NCBI GenBank assembly: GCA_025201865.1
Contig: MU602771.1
Location: forward strand, 1 to 48,017
Length of the DNA stretch: 48,017 nt
Origin: Ramicandelaber brevisporus
Lineage: Eukaryota > Kickxellomycota > Ramicandelaberales > Ramicandelaberaceae
Direction: 5' to 3'
Position 1 is the first letter of the stretch. Every line of letters begins with the position of its first letter. This document shows positions 1 through 9,090 of this stretch, one piece after another. Both the position numbers and the translations under genes were made by a program. The notes below the pieces were generated by a model. That model was given only the letters and a program-made list of their open reading frames with translations. It ran no database searches and was not told where the DNA came from.

Positions 1-100
1 CAGTGACTCCACTGTCATCATCTGAAACGCGTTGCCAGAGCTTGAGTTTGCGGTCATCTGTGGAGAGACTCGGATCGAGCTTGGCTTGCACGGTCGACAT
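1..100 (-). CDS. 5' end of an unidentified gene, cut by the window start
   Basis: An ATG at 98-100 (minus strand) opens a frame of 33 codons with no stop to the window edge. It begins MSTVQAKLDPSLSTDDRK and continues with an acidic Ser/Asp stretch. The composition is ordinary for a protein rather than low-complexity. Upstream on the minus strand (about 120-170) is a CAACAG-repeat leader, the same kind of leader seen before the spermidine synthase and giant-protein ATGs, which supports this start. The plus-strand reading of the same DNA is only a valine/alanine run from that repeat. The family is not recognised, and the rest of the protein lies outside the window. Confidence 0.5.
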   Translation of the reverse strand, partial: MSTVQAKLDPSLSTDDRKLKLWQRVSDDDSGVT

Positions 101-132
101 GGCTGTCTGGCTGGCTGTTGCTTTGCTCTGTT

Positions 133-166
<34 letters not shown>

Positions 167-604
167 AGTTACTCTTCAGTTGAGTAGTGGTGAGAAGAGA
201 GAAAAGGAGTCAGTGCAACGCGACGTGCTGACAAATAAAATACAAAGACACTATCTGAGAGCTCTATCCCATTGACAATCATGTGCAATTGGGACAGTGT
301 CGACTCCTTAAACTTAAATTTACTCCTAACTATCCCACTCAGTCTCATCAATATACTTGCCAGGGTAATCTGAGTTGCACTATCAAACACTCAACCTGTG
401 TATCAGCTGCAGTGTTGACTTTTACAAACAGAAACAGAATAAATCTGTGGATGTGATCGCTTGTTAGCTATCGAAAGAAGAATGGCTTTAAAAATATATG
501 AATGAGTTGAGCAAAAAAAGGCTGGAATAACTGGATTCTCACGGTGGCTTTATGTAAAAGCCAAGTAATCATGAATTCTATCAATTGGTAAATGAACTTG
601 TGGT
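101..604. other. intergenic region
   Basis: About 500 bp lie between the 3' end of the first F-box gene and the start of the left-edge gene, both on the minus strand. The segment holds a (CTGTTG)n microsatellite at about 131-165, which is the 5' leader of the left-edge gene, and A/T-rich DNA at 480-600 that probably contains the F-box gene's 3' UTR. No further convincing gene was seen. Confidence 0.5.
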
Positions 605-2389
605 TCAATCGTCACTAGTTTCTTCATCGCTGGTATCATCGCTAGATTCCCCACTACTGTCATCATCGTCATCATCATCGTCACTGGGTTCATCGTCACT
701 ATAACCATAACCAGAGCATACATATTTGTATCTCAACCCGACATTGGGGAATCGTTTAGTAATAGCCGAGACTAATTTACGCGTAACATCGTCAAACTTT
801 ATCGATCTAATGCTCGGAGCAGCAGCAACTATCGCAACAGCCAACTCTACCGACCAATAGTCATGCGTACTAAACCCAACCTTTTCAAACTGTATCCGCT
901 GAATGCTTGCTCCATATTTACCACTTTCCATAGTGCTGTTGAGTTGCTGAATGCGAGTAACCTTTTCAAGTGCAGCTTCTGGATCATCCAAATTGCATCT
1001 CGTAATCATGATATCTTCCAAATTAGGCAGCATATAGAGCATCTCCAAGCATCCACTTGTCAAAACTAAACTACTAAACCGAATGTACGTCAATCGAGAA
1101 TCCTTGAGGTGCAGTAAATCACCATCTTCATTACCGCTAGCATTGTTTTCAGAGTTACCATGGAACTTATGTTGCTCAGTGGACGATATGTAGAGAGTTT
1201 CCAACATGGGGAGTCTTTTTACAATATCCACTAAACAAAAGTAACTACTCTGATCATTATTAGTTCCAGAGGAAGCAGTTTCTACACTAAGATTAGTAAT
1301 CTGTGGGTTATGATCCAGTAATGTATAGAGTGCTGGCGTGGCGGTAATTCCGTAAAGGTTCATGGTTGATACAGTTGGCCAGCATTGACTGAGGGCTGGA
1401 TGCACAAAGGTTAGGTCTCTAGACATTGTATCTTGGTCGCAGCTAGTCACATGGAAGACCAATGTCTCAATTCGCGGGAACTTCACTGCAGTAAAGTCGG
1501 CATAATCATAGACTGCAGATGATGCACAACACAGAGAGACTCTAAGGGATTCCAAACGTGAGAATACAACTGATCCATCGTTTCCAGATAGAGCTGGTGG
1601 ACTGTAGACGATGCGATTGAGATGGGCATTACACTGTGGTGGAGACTCTGGAACGCAGACATTAGGGCTACTAGTGATGTGAGGACCAACCAACGCCATT
1701 TGCTCAGCAGTAGGATTTTCAGAGGTACTTCCGTTCATGGTAATATCAAAGTCATCAATCTGCAGCGGGGTAACCTTTGATACCAAATCGGCAATGTCAG
1801 CCCATTGACAGTGATAACTACGTGGTAAAAACTCAAGTTTGAGTCTCTTGAGACGCTGCCAGTTGTGATTCTGCTGACGACTCACCAATGCATCTGCAAG
1901 AGGCTCCAAACAGAACTGATGATAGTTTGTGCCAACGGCCACTTCTAGCGACCGCAATCCGTGGAGGCCTGATACAGCTTGAATCAAATGAAGAGCTTGT
2001 TTCTTATTGCTGCAAAAAGTGCCAACTTCAAACTTGTATACAGTCACATTTGGTAGCAGCTGGCTGAGATCGATGTTGTAATCCAATCCATCAAGGGGAC
2101 CTTGAAGGTGAACACGACGAACGAAGCGACCATATCGAACGAACGCTGACGTGCGAGTTTCATCGGAAGCACTGTTGTTGAAGATACTTTCGTTAATACA
2201 ACGCCAAACACTACGCGCAAACAACTCGTGACAGCCAGAGGACAAAGTCAGAAGACGAGCTGCCGTTCTTCTATCGACAAACTGCGAGACACACTCGCGC
2301 AGATCAAACGGCAGATCGAGCAGTCTGAAGTGGTTGGCAGCAAGATCAGCAGCAGCCTCAGAGATGCAAACGCGCTTGGTGGTCATCAT
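605..2389 (-). CDS. F-box/LRR-like protein with acidic tail
   Basis: The 594-residue protein starts at an ATG doublet (2389 and 2386). Residues about 22-70 form an F-box-like motif: LLDLPFDLRECVSQFV, then a run ending in SVWRCI. In F-box proteins this segment contacts Skp1 in an SCF ubiquitin ligase. The rest is a leucine-patterned array typical of divergent leucine-rich repeats, with units such as LRSLEV, LKRLKLEF and LETLYIS, which would bind the substrate. The last 35 residues are almost entirely Asp, Ser and Glu. The next gene on the same strand has the same plan (F-box, then a 'YGxxVRxxx' segment, then leucine-rich repeats), so the two are probably tandem paralogs. SCF membership is inferred from the family; the target is unknown. 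Confidence 0.7.
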   Translation of the reverse strand: MMTTKRVCISEAAADLAANHFRLLDLPFDLRECVSQFVDRRTAARLLTLSSGCHELFARSVWRCINESIFNNSASDETRTSAFVRYGRFVRRVHLQGPLDGLDYNIDLSQLLPNVTVYKFEVGTFCSNKKQALHLIQAVSGLHGLRSLEVAVGTNYHQFCLEPLADALVSRQQNHNWQRLKRLKLEFLPRSYHCQWADIADLVSKVTPLQIDDFDITMNGSTSENPTAEQMALVGPHITSSPNVCVPESPPQCNAHLNRIVYSPPALSGNDGSVVFSRLESLRVSLCCASSAVYDYADFTAVKFPRIETLVFHVTSCDQDTMSRDLTFVHPALSQCWPTVSTMNLYGITATPALYTLLDHNPQITNLSVETASSGTNNDQSSYFCLVDIVKRLPMLETLYISSTEQHKFHGNSENNASGNEDGDLLHLKDSRLTYIRFSSLVLTSGCLEMLYMLPNLEDIMITRCNLDDPEAALEKVTRIQQLNSTMESGKYGASIQRIQFEKVGFSTHDYWSVELAVAIVAAAPSIRSIKFDDVTRKLVSAITKRFPNVGLRYKYVCSGYGYSDDEPSDDDDDDDDSSGESSDDTSDEETSDD

Positions 2390-2659
2390 GAATAGATACT
2401 AGACGAGATAGAGTAGCTGTCTGAGTTTAAGGAGAGACCCAACATTACACAAGCCACGAAATATAATACCAGTCGTGAATAACAATGATGCGTCTAAATA
2501 TGGGACACTAGGAAAGTAACAATAGGGGTTACGAAAATACGTATCAAATTAAAACAAAATAGAAAAGAAGAAGAATAAAAGGTATAAAGAGAACTTTAGA
2601 ACTGTGGGTGACAAGCGCGACAATGATTACACATACAAATGGCTCGCTGAACTACATGC

Positions 2660-4139
2660 TCAAAGAAAAGTTAAATTGGGATATTCCTGCATCAGCATAT
2701 TCTTTGTTTGGTGCACTCCATAAAAATCATCGATATCCAAAAATATAAGATTTGGAAACAGCGATATCATATTTTGCATCATTTCGAAGTTAAGAATATA
2801 TCTCGGAACATGTATACGTAAACTGCGAACTGCAGGATTCACCATATCGCGAACATTGTCCAAATCGCTCTCCCAAATTCCTTTCACTCTATAAAATCCA
2901 ACGCTTTCTAAGCCAGGAGCGCCATGGATAATAAACTGCAATGCATTCTTTGGAATTGATGCATCACTTTCAACGTTATAGTCATGCGATAGGTGCAGAG
3001 TTTTGAGAGCTGCGAGCTTGAGCTGGCGTTGTTCATGCTGTAGAGAATCCAAATCAATAGTTAGCCCACTACCAAGAGACAAGTGTTTCAAACCTGGAAT
3101 ACATGTGGCGAGAATAGCAATATCCAAATCGAACACGCAATCCAGGAGATAAAGGTTTAGAAGATTGGGTTTATAACTAATAGCTGCCTGAAAATCCATC
3201 GCAGAATAGCATCGATAAAAGTGAACTGTAGTGAGAGTTGCCCAGGTATGTTCAAATATGCCAACGAACCAACCTTGACTGTGAAATCCTAGATCGGTTG
3301 CTATTGTTAATTCCATCAAGCTCGGTAGCCAATTAGGAGCTAAATTAGAGATACGCTGTTGTGGTTCTAATGGCGATAGCGTCGAATTGCTGACACTAAG
3401 GCTTTTTAGACGAGGGTATACAGTGTTATTCTTGCTATTGAAGAAGCAATCTAAGACGGGAATTGAGTAATCAATATGCAGTTTAGTCAATGAGCCAGCA
3501 AGCATGGGAAGTTGTACCAGATTCACTGGATACTTGGCATATAAAGTGACAGAAAATGTGTGATGGGCAATACTATCCACACCAATCTCGCTTAAGATAT
3601 CATCAATAGTTATCATGTCATTTTGGCTAGAAACAGGCATTACATCAGTAACCCAGTGAACGCGTAATGAATATTTAGATTGCTGTATCCACCTCTGGGC
3701 TAAATCTACACATTGAATGGTATCAGAACGAGTGCTTTTATCTGGAACAAGAGTCAATTGCAAGCGACGCAGTTTGGGGAATTTTGCATATCCAACGTCA
3801 CTCTGTAACAACTGAAAGTACTTCATTTTAAGCTCAATCAAATTTGGCAATAAGATATCATCAATCTCAGTCTTCCTTTTACAGCGCTCAATATCCAAGA
3901 CTCGTACCAGGTGACCATAATTTTTCCAAGTTGCTTTCGAGATTACACTACACATAGGAGAATAGAAGGAAAGATGGCGCCAAACTGCTCGAGAAAAAGC
4001 CTCATGGAACTGACTGTTTACACAAAGTGCTTTGGCTGCTTCATGACGCTCAAAGTAAGTAGTGGCGATTAGTTCGAGCAGGTCATATGTCATAACAAAC
4101 AGTCTATCTGACGTAGAAGTAGTAACAGTAGCGGCAGCG

Positions 4140-4173
<34 letters not shown>

Positions 4174-4357
4174 TAGTAATAGTAGTAATAGTAGTAGTAG
4201 TAGTAGTGGTATCGGCGTGTTCTTGGTGTTCTTCCTGCTCTTCCTGTTCACTGTGCTGTTGGTGCTCTTGCTGTTCTATGTGGTCGTGGTGGCGGAAACG
4301 ACTAGCGAAGGAGAGCCAGCTACGTTTACTCTCGGTTACTATCTTATCAAAGAACAT
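2660..4357 (-). CDS. F-box/LRR-like protein with poly-Thr/Ala N-terminus
   Basis: The first in-frame ATG is at 4357; the open frame extends to 4489 only from a GTG. This gives 565 residues. Residues about 20-90 are low-complexity: Gln/Glu/His, then a long Thr run with a few Ile, then Ala, encoded by (ACT)n/(GCN)n triplets at 4125-4215. The F-box-like segment follows (MTYDLLELIATTYFERHEA through AVWRHLSFY). A leucine-rich-repeat array fills the rest, with units such as LRRLQLTLV, LKSLSVS and LKTLHLSH. Organisation matches the neighbouring F-box gene 270 bp downstream. An alternative start is the internal Met at the F-box, which would drop the repeat tract. A role as SCF substrate adaptor is a family inference. 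Confidence 0.65.
4120..4215. repeat. trinucleotide microsatellite (AGT/GCA)n
   Basis: Imperfect AGT and GCA triplets on the plus strand (ACT/TGC on the coding strand) encode the Thr and Ala runs of the second F-box protein. The tract stays in frame, as expected of a coding microsatellite that varies by whole codons. Confidence 0.85.
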
Positions 4358-4716
4358 ACTTTGGAGTTGCTGTTGTTGTAGTTGCTGTAGTAGTTGCAGT
4401 AGTTGTTGCTGTTTATGTAATAAAATAGCTGCAAGCGTGAATAGAGAGTGAGTGTGAATAGAGTGAGGGAGAAAAAAGCCTCTTTTCACATTCTGACCCC
4501 AATTCAGGCTCAGAGAAGAGTTTATTCACAATTTCTGTGGTCAAGATATTGAGGTTACTGAAAGGGAGGAGTAATGAGCCAATCTTCTTGGTTATAGATG
4601 ATGATGATAAAAACGGATTATCGTTATCGACACAAGTATACACTAGGAGTAAGAACTGTAATGAAGTTGGGATCTGGTACGTTAACTAGGGGAAAGTTAA
4701 AGAAAACAAATATTTA
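4358..4716. other. intergenic region between F-box gene and aminotransferase
   Basis: About 360 bp. The part next to 4357 is a (CAA/CAG)-rich open stretch without ATG, probably the 5' UTR of the second F-box gene. The part up to 4716 is A/T-rich and should contain the aminotransferase 3' UTR. The 76-codon minus frame at 4413-4643 looks like leader sequence, not a gene. Confidence 0.45.
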
Positions 4717-6081
4717 TTAAAGAGAATCGAGAGAGATATCGTAGCCGTGCTTTGGTTCCAAGCCTTTAATGTACTCGAGGATAGCGTGACCGCCATACTC
4801 AAAGTCGCGGACATCATTAAAGATTTGCGCGCTCAGTCTCACAAACCACTGGCCCTCGTGCTTGTGCGGCGCAGTGGCCACGTTCCACTTCTCCAACAGC
4901 GTCTCCCGCATGGTGGCATACGTTTCATCACCCAGCTCTTTGCCATCGATCGAGTTTGGCAGGTACACATCAATCATCGTGCCAACCTGCTCTTCAGCGG
5001 TACCCAACTTCTCGACCAAAACCTCCGTGCCCAGGATATCTGCAACTCGCTTGGCACCCTCAATGGCCAGCTTGTGGCAGTAGTCATGGATTCGTTCTTC
5101 ACCGCCTGCCACCACACGGCGCCACGCCAGTGCAGCCGGCACTGTCAAGTACGGTGCATGGTCAAACGTTCCCTGCCAGTGGAACTCATCGGTGATGTTG
5201 TTTGTTCCATACCCGTACGAAATCACTGGCGGCTTCACCTCGGTTTGGATATCAGGGTTAACATACAAGAAGGCACAGCCACGAGGCACGCTTGCCCACT
5301 TGTGGAAGTTGGTGACAAAGTAATCTGGACGCAAATCGCCTTCAATATCAATCGGGATCTGACCAGCACCATGAGCGCCGTCGACCAGGACGCGGATGCC
5401 GCGCTCATGGAGCTCTTCAATCAAGCGGCGGAGTGGTAAAAGAGTGCCCGGGACACTGAATGTGAGATCCATGACTGCAAGATGGACACGGTGACCACGA
5501 CCGTCAGTGGCAGCAGCCTCGAGCTCGTCAACCTTTGCCACAATCTTTTGCAGCACTTGCGCGTTTGTCAGCGGGAACTCGAGCTTGACTTGGATCTCTT
5601 CGACTGGATTGACATGCGTAACGTAGCTGATGTTGTTCAGCACAGCGCCATAGGTGGTGTTCACCGACAATAGTCGATCACCTTCCTTCCAGCCAAACGA
5701 CCGAAGCACCGCGTTGGATCCATGCGTCGAGTTGGGCACAAACGTCACACTCTTCTGCTTGAAACCCTCGTTGGCACCCAAAAACTCTGATGCGACACGC
5801 AGCGCTTCATCGTAGGCTGGACGCAGTGTGATAAACATGTGCTGGTCAATGGCCAGTTCGACAGATTCACGAATCGTGGCGGTAACGTCATAAATGGCGC
5901 GAGGAGAGGTGCCAAAGGAGCCGTTGTTGAGGTTGACATACTTGGCATGCTGGACATAATGCTTGCGAAGAGAGCGGCCAAACTCGACGGGTGGTTGGCC
6001 CTGGTGCTGGGCTTCGATGGCGGCGGCGCTGGACTTGACAAGGCCGAGAATGTCGGTGGTGAGTTCCTGGCTGGCTGGCAT
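4717..6081 (-). CDS. PLP-dependent class V aminotransferase-fold enzyme (isopenicillin N epimerase/cysteine lyase-like)
   Basis: 454 residues, a normal length for the family. The N-terminal signature YVNLNNGSFGTSP is typical of the isopenicillin-N-epimerase/LolT/Egt2-like branch. The PLP site shows VDGAHGAGQIPID (Asp234 and His237 contact the cofactor) and TNFHKWASVPRG, where Lys261 should form the Schiff base. The C-terminal small domain ends near RLSAQIFND. The reaction cannot be fixed from sequence: this branch includes epimerases, cysteine desulfhydrases and C-S lyases of ergothioneine synthesis. The open frame runs upstream to 6225, but only from a TTG, and a TATA box sits at 6248-6255. 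The first ATG at 6081 is therefore taken as the start, leaving a leader of about 140 nt. No targeting signal is evident from this start. Confidence 0.88.
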   Translation of the reverse strand: MPASQELTTDILGLVKSSAAAIEAQHQGQPPVEFGRSLRKHYVQHAKYVNLNNGSFGTSPRAIYDVTATIRESVELAIDQHMFITLRPAYDEALRVASEFLGANEGFKQKSVTFVPNSTHGSNAVLRSFGWKEGDRLLSVNTTYGAVLNNISYVTHVNPVEEIQVKLEFPLTNAQVLQKIVAKVDELEAAATDGRGHRVHLAVMDLTFSVPGTLLPLRRLIEELHERGIRVLVDGAHGAGQIPIDIEGDLRPDYFVTNFHKWASVPRGCAFLYVNPDIQTEVKPPVISYGYGTNNITDEFHWQGTFDHAPYLTVPAALAWRRVVAGGEERIHDYCHKLAIEGAKRVADILGTEVLVEKLGTAEEQVGTMIDVYLPNSIDGKELGDETYATMRETLLEKWNVATAPHKHEGQWFVRLSAQIFNDVRDFEYGGHAILEYIKGLEPKHGYDISLDSL

Positions 6082-6247
6082 TGGTTGCGATGGGCAGAAT
6101 ACGATAGTTTGGGGGAGAAGTGGTGGTGTAAAAGATACGAGAGAGTTTGCGTTGTCAGCGAGGACAAAGAATGATGTGATATTATGTGGGTCAATGTACA
6201 GCAGGCACACCGAGAGCAGCCACAAGAGAGCTTCGCCGGATGGACCT

Positions 6248-6255
6248 TATTTATA
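6248..6255 (-). promoter_or_regulatory. TATA box of the aminotransferase gene
   Basis: TATAAATA on the minus strand, 167 bp upstream of the chosen ATG. Transcription starting 25-35 bp downstream would exclude the open codons upstream of about 6225, supporting the shorter protein. Confidence 0.6.
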
Positions 6256-6669
6256 AAGCATGCTGCTGAATGCCAGTCACAGTACCGACGCTGCAAGAAG
6301 AGAAGCAGAGAGAAGCAGAGAGACAGAGAGATGTAATCCAGGACAGGGAACGGAAGTTATTCCCACACGTATCCACAGGAAGTATCCGATACTTTCTTCT
6401 TTTTTCCTTTTTCCTCTGTTCTTTTTTATGAATCACTGAGTACATTGGTCATGCTGTTTACGTGCTCTCTGACAAAGCAGTCGCGAGATGTTATGTAAAT
6501 GTGCGTTGCGCAAGCCGATATGACATAACATGAAGAGCAAGCACAGCGTGGCGCCTTGGTCATCTTCATGGGAAGTTACGTTTGTTCTGACAAACACACA
6601 CGAACAAGAAAGAAAGAAGAAAGAAAAAACAAACAGCATTTCAAACTTGTTGGGAACGTGAACTGAGCG
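6256..6669. other. divergent promoter region
   Basis: About 410 bp between the aminotransferase (minus) and the small orphan gene (plus). It holds an AGAGAGAAGCAG-type purine repeat at 6298-6332, a T-rich stretch at 6390-6425, and an A/G-rich leader just before 6670. Minus-strand ORFs in it have no coding character. Confidence 0.4.
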
Positions 6670-7203
6670 ATGAGCACGAGCAGACCACGATCGGCCAAAA
6701 CAGCAGCAGCAACAGCAGCAGCAGAGTCCACAACATCTGTTGCTCCGACAACAAAGACTACTGGCTCTGGCTCCACAGTAGTTGCAACAACAACAACAAC
6801 AACAACAACGACAACGACAGCGGCGGCGGCAGCTGCAGCTTCCAAACCGTCAGCACACTCCGGTACAGCTGCTGCAGGTGCTTCTGCCCCCACATCGACA
6901 GCCACGCCGCGGACTGATCCTGGTACCACTGTTAGCAAGCCTCGGGCTGGATCGACCTCATCAGATACAGCAAATCGAGTCATAAAATGGATAGCCGAGA
7001 TTGAAAGTCGCAAAAACACAGAGTTTACCGAGCCACGATATCCGAGCTGTGTGTATAGATGTCGAGGCACGTGCATTTCATGTCGGATTGAAAAGCAGCT
7101 TGAGATTGAGCATCACGTAAGGCATGATTATCCGTACAGGTATGAAGAAGATGTAAAAGTGACGTTTTCTTTAACAAGCGCGACTAGACCTGATGATGAT
7201 TAA
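6670..7203 (+). CDS. small orphan protein with low-complexity N-terminus and Cys motif
   Basis: 177 residues from an ATG. Residues 1-100 are Ala/Thr/Ser-rich, with an 11-Thr run followed by a 7-Ala run, and look disordered. The folded part is residues about 100-172: VIKWIAEIESRKN, then a cysteine cluster CVYRCRGTCISCR (C-x3-C-x3-C-x2-C) and a His-containing helix-like stretch. The four close cysteines could bind a metal or form disulfides; that is inference, and no family was recognised. The C-terminus is Asp-rich. The C-terminal part alone has normal coding composition, which is why the ORF is accepted despite its repeats. Confidence 0.55.
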   Translation: MSTSRPRSAKTAAATAAAESTTSVAPTTKTTGSGSTVVATTTTTTTTTTTAAAAAAASKPSAHSGTAAAGASAPTSTATPRTDPGTTVSKPRAGSTSSDTANRVIKWIAEIESRKNTEFTEPRYPSCVYRCRGTCISCRIEKQLEIEHHVRHDYPYRYEEDVKVTFSLTSATRPDDD

Positions 7204-7669
7204 ACATCTAGTGATTAAAAAGCGGTCATCCACATTGTATTCCTCACAACCTTTTTCTTTCTTTCTTTCTTTCTTTCTTTTACAACTCATAATGACGCAC
7301 ATTATCTATTGTCCTTTTGTCTCTCTTTGAAACGTAAGCGAGATGCCTCCCAATTGTGATCCATATAGTTGGGAGAAGCTGTCTTTCGAAGTAAAGTTAG
7401 TCTTTAACCAAAGAACTCTTTCTAGGTTCAAAGAAGTGCTCGTGTAGCACTGCTAATTAATCTTTGCCTCTCCTTTGTGCTCTCTTTCTTTTTCTGAGTC
7501 TGGTAGTTTCTTTATGCAAGTCGGCGTAGTTGCCTCCGGGTCGATATTCCTTGTATAAATCCTCGCGATATCTTTCATCGTTCCTCCCCCTCTTTATGTC
7601 CTTTTCTTCCTCACGTTCACAACACAGCTTCGTCACCACAGCCAGCCTTTCTTCACCTCAAAGCTGAAC
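7204..7669. other. intergenic region with (CTTT)n tract
   Basis: Contains a (CTTT)n microsatellite at 7257-7280, then T/C-rich DNA that is probably 5' leader for the gene at 7670. A 34-codon ATG frame at 7343-7447 (MPPNCDPYSWEK...) has reasonable composition but no other support. Confidence 0.4.
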
Positions 7670-9034
7670 ATGTCCAAATACTGTATTATACCAAACATCG
7701 TCACCGTGGCAGCCGCGCCTGTCAATTCCGACAACGACATCCATGCTGCGTCTCCTTTTCACTCGTCTTCATCTCCTGGCGAGGACCACAGCACCAGCAC
7801 CGCCTTTTACGAAGACCTCGACATCTCACCAGAAACCTCCCGCAATGGCGTGCTGGACGCGTCCGTCAAGAAGTTCTACAAGCTGCTCGGCTATCCAATC
7901 GATCTGCCTGAGGAGCACGAACCGGCCGATTGGGGTTACTACATGGGCAACTGCTACTACACCAGCACATTTCTTGCGGAGAGGCACGAATTTTACGCCG
8001 CTTTTCTAACGCTGTACGATCCGTGTCTCCGCGCTGCGTATGATTTGTTTGGCGATGGGCTATTCAAGCTGGTGTCGATTTGGAGTGGTGTAAACTCGGG
8101 AAAACATCCAGCGAGTTATTTTACGATGCGTCCCACTCACTCCTGGTATTATTTGAGCGTGGCGATTGGAATGTTTGTGTTCTGTGCAGTGACGGTTATT
8201 GAGATGGTTTATGGTGTGAAGTTAACGGGAGTGAAAGCACTTTTGGGAGTTGTGTATCCGATTACCATGCTGGTTTCTGGATATCCGTACAACCTGACCA
8301 TGTTGGATAATGTTGGCAAAGCAGTTGCGCTGTGTTTTTATCTCCCCTCGCTTCTCCTCCATCCACAGCAGCAGCAGCAGCAGCAGCAACAGCAACAAGG
8401 AACAACAGTGGCAAATACGAAAGAAATTACAGCAGAAAAGAAGCGTAACATTCGTGGATTTGGTCGCGGTTTGCTTCTTGGACACATGCACGATATCAAC
8501 CAATCAGTGTATGTATTCCTTATTCCAGCAATCCTTTTGTTGAACCGCATTTTCACAATCTGTACTCCAAATGCATGTGTGCCCATTAACGGCATTTTCG
8601 TGCTCAATGCCTTCCTGATGACGACCTGCACTTCGGATTTCATCGTTTCGGTCTATCCATTCATCTTCAACAAGCAAATGTCCAATCCGTACCTTCTTTC
8701 GCTGTATGACGCCGTCCGTGACCAGCTGCCAATATACTCACCACTACTGCCCAAGCAAAGTGAAGGAGCTCAGCAGCGACGTATCAAGGCGCTCATCAAA
8801 ATAGAAGTTGAGTGGAAGGGTGTAAACGGAGTGTCGCTGTTTCTGAACACCTTAAAGGTTGTGACGTCGGCAATGCTGATGTTGGCATTGTTCTCTCCAC
8901 AGCACAACGGATGGTCGCAGGTGTGGCAGTTTTATGGAGTTGTGTACATGTTTGGAATGCCGGTTTACATCATGTATGTCGCTGGGTTCCTCTCTACGAG
9001 TCTGGCCTTCACTGCTCTCAAGCGCCATATTTAA
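7670..9034 (+). CDS. multi-pass membrane protein with degenerate J-like region
   Basis: 454 residues. Residues about 65-135 start VKKFYKLLGYPIDLPEE and end LTLYDPCLRAAYDLFGDG. The ends resemble the first and last helices of a J domain in fungal ER-membrane J proteins (usual pattern FYxLLG ... LxDPxxRxAYDxFG). The middle, where the HPD tripeptide needed to stimulate Hsp70 should sit, is replaced and no HPD is present. Six or so hydrophobic segments follow: SWYYLSVAIGMFVFCAV, an adjacent one ending SGYPYN, VALCFYLPSLLL, YVFLIPAILLLN, a segment after VPINGIF, and two near the C-terminus. A Gln tract (about residues 231-243) lies in a loop. Likely an ER or other endomembrane protein without normal co-chaperone activity; this is inferred from partial similarity. 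Confidence 0.6.
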   Translation: MSKYCIIPNIVTVAAAPVNSDNDIHAASPFHSSSSPGEDHSTSTAFYEDLDISPETSRNGVLDASVKKFYKLLGYPIDLPEEHEPADWGYYMGNCYYTSTFLAERHEFYAAFLTLYDPCLRAAYDLFGDGLFKLVSIWSGVNSGKHPASYFTMRPTHSWYYLSVAIGMFVFCAVTVIEMVYGVKLTGVKALLGVVYPITMLVSGYPYNLTMLDNVGKAVALCFYLPSLLLHPQQQQQQQQQQQGTTVANTKEITAEKKRNIRGFGRGLLLGHMHDINQSVYVFLIPAILLLNRIFTICTPNACVPINGIFVLNAFLMTTCTSDFIVSVYPFIFNKQMSNPYLLSLYDAVRDQLPIYSPLLPKQSEGAQQRRIKALIKIEVEWKGVNGVSLFLNTLKVVTSAMLMLALFSPQHNGWSQVWQFYGVVYMFGMPVYIMYVAGFLSTSLAFTALKRHI

Positions 9035-9090
9035 ACTCAATCTTTAACATAACTCTTTTGCTTTAAACAGAGTATTTAAAGGATTTGACA

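Noticed and set aside
4795-5439. 230-codon plus ORF opposite the aminotransferase
   Set aside because: Shadow of a conserved enzyme on the other strand.
6576-7076. 166-codon minus ORF opposite the small orphan gene
   Set aside because: Long Val/Ala runs come from reading the Thr/Ala repeat backwards.
7343-7447. 34-codon ATG frame
   Set aside because: Reasonable composition but no promoter, family or conservation evidence; kept only as a note in the intergenic entry.
7457-7639. 60-codon charged minus ORF
   Set aside because: No ATG (GTG start); purine-rich reverse of the leader before the gene at 7670.
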